Positions 63,480-64,000 of a stretch of 64,000 nt of DNA are shown in pieces. The notes below the pieces were generated by a model that was not told where the DNA came from, did not search any database, and worked only from the letters and a program-made list of their open reading frames with translations. Location of the stretch: positions 1 to 64,000 of the forward strand of contig NZ_FWFX01000011.1 of NCBI RefSeq assembly GCF_900172335.1, written 5' to 3'. Within the stretch, counting starts at the first letter, position 1; every line of letters starts with the position of its first letter. A program made the position numbers and the translations under genes. The DNA comes from Roseovarius albus (GTDB lineage: Bacteria; Pseudomonadota; Alphaproteobacteria; Rhodobacterales; Rhodobacteraceae).

Positions 63480-63962
63480 ATGTCCCAACCTGCCCCTTTT
63501 TTTTCGACCTATCACGAGATCGAACCGGGATGGATTGACCATAACAATCACCTAAACATGGGGTATTACACCGTTTTGTTTGACCGGATGTCGGACGAGG
63601 TGTTTGCCGAATTGGGGTTTGGGCCAAATTACGTCAAACGCACAAATCACACGACTTTTTCGGCCGAGTTTCACATTCGTTACTTGCGGGAAGTGAAGTT
63701 GGGTGAACGTCTGCGGTCTTCGTTCTACATGCTGGATTATGATGGCAAACGGTTCCACACCTATCAAGAACTGTTTCACGAAGATGGCTGGATCTCCGCA
63801 ACAGGCGAAGGGCTGACGCTGCATGTGAACCTTGACGGCCCCAAGGTGGCACCGATGCCCGATGACATTCTTGAACGCGTTTCCAAGATGGCGGAAGAGC
63901 ACGCTGCCTTGCCCCGGCCCGCTGACGTCGGACGCAAGATCGAGATCCGGCGCAAGGGCTGA
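63480..63962 (+). CDS. Hotdog-fold thioesterase-family protein
   Basis: The 160-residue protein has the 4HBT-type layout: WIDHNNHLNMGYYTVLFDRM (active-site Asp and helix), FSAEFHIRYLREVKLGERLR and a buried beta sheet with HTYQELFHEDGWISATGEGL. Relatives hydrolyse acyl-CoA thioesters in the cytoplasm. ATG 63480 is chosen because the conserved N-terminus begins there; the frame open to 63336 overlaps the previous gene. The thioester substrate is unknown. 63963-64000 holds no gene. Confidence 0.85.
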   Translation: MSQPAPFFSTYHEIEPGWIDHNNHLNMGYYTVLFDRMSDEVFAELGFGPNYVKRTNHTTFSAEFHIRYLREVKLGERLRSSFYMLDYDGKRFHTYQELFHEDGWISATGEGLTLHVNLDGPKVAPMPDDILERVSKMAEEHAALPRPADVGRKIEIRRKG

Positions 63963-64000
63963 CCTCTTGCCATATTGCAAGATTACACGCAGGTTTTACC

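Noticed and set aside
1..64000. CRISPR arrays, rRNA and tRNA genes
   Set aside because: No regular short repeats with spacers, no 16S/23S signatures and no GGTTCRA-type T-arm context were seen; a covariance search would be needed for certainty.

Overview
The window looks like chromosome (or a large replicon) of a Rhodobacterales alphaproteobacterium of the Roseobacter type. The reasons are the glycine-betaine-type ABC operon with a tandem-fused permease, an ImuA-ImuB-DnaE2 mutagenesis cassette, a PntAB transhydrogenase, a GTTC-N7-GTTC LexA-type box and the general protein character. No rRNA, tRNA or CRISPR array was found by eye.

Layout. 1-3715 is a mobile-element graveyard: the end of an IS3-type element, a lipoprotein alpha/beta hydrolase, an exported alkaline-phosphatase-family enzyme, fragments of a transposase and of a tyrosine recombinase, and a second 55-base copy of the same IS end in inverted orientation. 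3888-12252 is a quaternary-amine uptake and breakdown operon (binding protein, ATPase, double permease, choline-kinase-like protein, dimethylglycine/sarcosine-dehydrogenase-like protein) with a divergent DeoR-type regulator. 12496-17297 is dnaE2 and imuB.

17300-37850 is a block of about 20.5 kb that separates imuB from imuA. The imuA/imuB junction is present at both ends of the block as a diverged direct repeat of about 130 bases. The block carries a P450, an AEC transporter, a DUF5993-DsbB pair, MarC, DUF308/HdeD and EamA membrane proteins, a probable mprF-DUF202-rhomboid-cyoABCD operon, a DUF3302-HlyD-NodT export set, DUF1003 and AsmA. Its theme is the envelope, respiration and probably acid or membrane stress.

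37853-64000 is mostly core and housekeeping: imuA, two lytic transglycosylases, a racemase-like and a PEP-mutase-like enzyme, a trio of small exported or membrane proteins including a ClpP-like one, a fatty acid desaturase, pheS, an esterase, a HlyD/small-membrane-protein pair, pntAB, pepN, gatB and a thioesterase. Within it are a frameshifted Imm11-like gene and a striking TTGTAC palindrome cluster.

The most notable story is the split mutagenesis cassette. After imuB-dnaE2 was cut off from imuA, the decayed imuA tail in front of imuB now contains a perfect GTTC-N7-GTTC SOS-type box. The intact imuA copy has only an imperfect match at the same place.
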